Under the pieces are notes generated by a model that saw nothing but the letters and a program-made list of their open reading frames with translations, was not told where the DNA came from and searched no databases. DNA of 64,000 nt from Phyllobacterium trifolii (GTDB lineage Bacteria > Pseudomonadota > Alphaproteobacteria > Rhizobiales > Rhizobiaceae), in assembly GCF_014192095.1 (NCBI RefSeq), contig NZ_JACHXN010000001.1, forward strand, positions 124,001-188,000. Direction: 5' to 3'. Each line of letters opens with the position of its first letter. The first letter of the stretch is position 1. Shown one piece after another: positions 63,224 to 64,000 of the stretch. The translations under genes and the position numbers were made by a program.

Positions 63224-64000
63224 TCAGACGTGTGCCGCGAGCCATTTGTCGAGAATGGCTTCAAGCGCCTCGACCAGTGGTTCGTTTTCCAGCTCTTCGA
63301 CGATTTCGGCAACGAAAGCCTTGATCAGAAGACCTCGCGCTTCATTTTCCGGGATGCCGCGTGCACGCAGGTAGAACAGATGATTGCCATCGATCTCTGT
63401 AACCGTTGCACCATGGCCGCAGGCCACATCATCCGCAAAAATCTCCAGCTCCGGCTTGGCATCGAATTCGCCATCATCTGAAAGCAGCAGCGTATTGCAT
63501 GCCATGCGGGCATCGGTCTTCTGGGCCATCTTGTTGACCTTGATCTGACCCTGAAACACCCCGCGCGCGCGATCAGTGACGACATTTCGGATGATCTGCA
63601 CCGATGTTGTATTTTCGACCAGATGACCGAGTGTCATGGTGACGTCCGTATGGCTGTCGCCGCCGAGCAAGTTGACGCCGCGGAGCTGGAAGTCGGAACC
63701 TTCACCCTTTACCAGCACATGCACTTCCTGACGGACGAGCTTGCCGCCGGCATTGACGACGTAAACCGTCAATTTGGCATTCGAGCCAATCTTGGCAATG
63801 AACTGCGCCAACTGCGTTGCCTCGACACCCTGCTCGCGGAGGATGATCCACGTGATTTCGGCATCATCAGCGACTGTCACATTGCTGACGCTGGTTGAAA
63901 AACCTTCACCCTCGCCGCCGGTTTGGCGCTCAATGACTGTCGCCTTGACACCCTTGCCGAACTTGACCGGAAAACGCACATGTCCCTGGCCGCGAAGTTG
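63224..64000 (-). CDS. sufD: Fe-S assembly protein SufD, C-terminal part
   Basis: The frame is open to the window edge, giving the last 258 residues. It has the SufBD beta-helix core, with DDAEITWIILREQGVEATQL, RGVNLLGGDSHTDVTMTLGH and ADDVACGHGATVTEIDGNHL, the last holding the conserved histidine stretch of the family. SufD forms the SufBC2D scaffold complex with SufB and SufC. SufB shares the fold, but position directly before sufS and the C-terminal sequence favour SufD. The GTG at 63979 is not the start. Confidence 0.9.
   Translation of the reverse strand, partial: QLRGQGHVRFPVKFGKGVKATVIERQTGGEGEGFSTSVSNVTVADDAEITWIILREQGVEATQLAQFIAKIGSNAKLTVYVVNAGGKLVRQEVHVLVKGEGSDFQLRGVNLLGGDSHTDVTMTLGHLVENTTSVQIIRNVVTDRARGVFQGQIKVNKMAQKTDARMACNTLLLSDDGEFDAKPELEIFADDVACGHGATVTEIDGNHLFYLRARGIPENEARGLLIKAFVAEIVEELENEPLVEALEAILDKWLAAHV

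Noticed and set aside
63224-63979. sufD starting at the GTG at 63979
   Set aside because: The frame stays open to the edge and the protein is much shorter than SufD from that point, so the gene begins outside the window.

Overview
The window reads as a core chromosomal segment of an alphaproteobacterium of the order Rhizobiales. Phyllobacterium or Mesorhizobium-like is my best guess, inferred only from protein character. Pointers are a cyclic beta-1,2-glucan exporter (NdvA/ChvA type), an alphaproteobacterial GTTC-N7-GTTC SOS box before uvrA, a sigma-54 promoter before glnB-glnA, an ATP12-family chaperone gene, a long zinc-type adenylate kinase (Brucella has a shorter form, from memory), and two copies of tuf.

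Layout. 1-6.8 kb: the start of a type II NADH dehydrogenase gene (cut by the edge), an AraC regulator divergent from a DUF2000 gene, a YqaA-like membrane protein, ssb, uvrA and a DUF72 gene. 6.9-8.9 kb: the nitrogen-control pair glnB-glnA. 8.9-16.1 kb: crcB, an RluA-family pseudouridine synthase and ATP12 (minus strand), ndvA (plus strand), rarA, a palindromic intergenic element and a Deg/HtrA protease. 16.3-17.8 kb: a second AraC regulator followed by a LysE-type exporter. 17.9-50 kb: a nearly unbroken minus-strand run of translation and transcription genes. In transcription order it is secE, nusG, rplK, rplA, rplJ, rplL, rpoB, rpoC, then rpsL, rpsG, fusA, tuf, the S10 and spc genes, secY, adk, rpsM, rpsK, rpoA and rplQ. 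It is broken only by one small plus-strand gene of unknown function. 50.2-53.4 kb: tRNA-Trp, a ClpP/crotonase-fold secreted protein, the second tuf, tRNA-Gly and tRNA-Tyr. 53.5-60 kb (plus strand): rlmB, cytochrome b561, yceI, tRNA-Thr, small unknown genes, nadK and an RhlE-type helicase. 60-64 kb: a TfoX-like gene and the suf iron-sulfur genes (sufA, sufT, sufS, start of the sufD region), split by a secreted-protein gene and another palindromic element.

The genes fit together as the standard gene-expression core. Strong hairpins without U-tracts occupy many longer gaps of the ribosomal and RNA polymerase operons, and classical terminators close the rpoC, rplQ and tuf units. The two tuf copies are identical up to their last ten codons, the mark of recent gene conversion.

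I found no defence island, prophage, CRISPR array or secretion system. The least ordinary stretch is 56.47-56.79 kb. It holds two copies of a structured module on the minus strand, each a hairpin followed by a CUCCUCCC-bearing hairpin and a run of T, which look like tandem small RNAs with anti-Shine-Dalgarno sequence.
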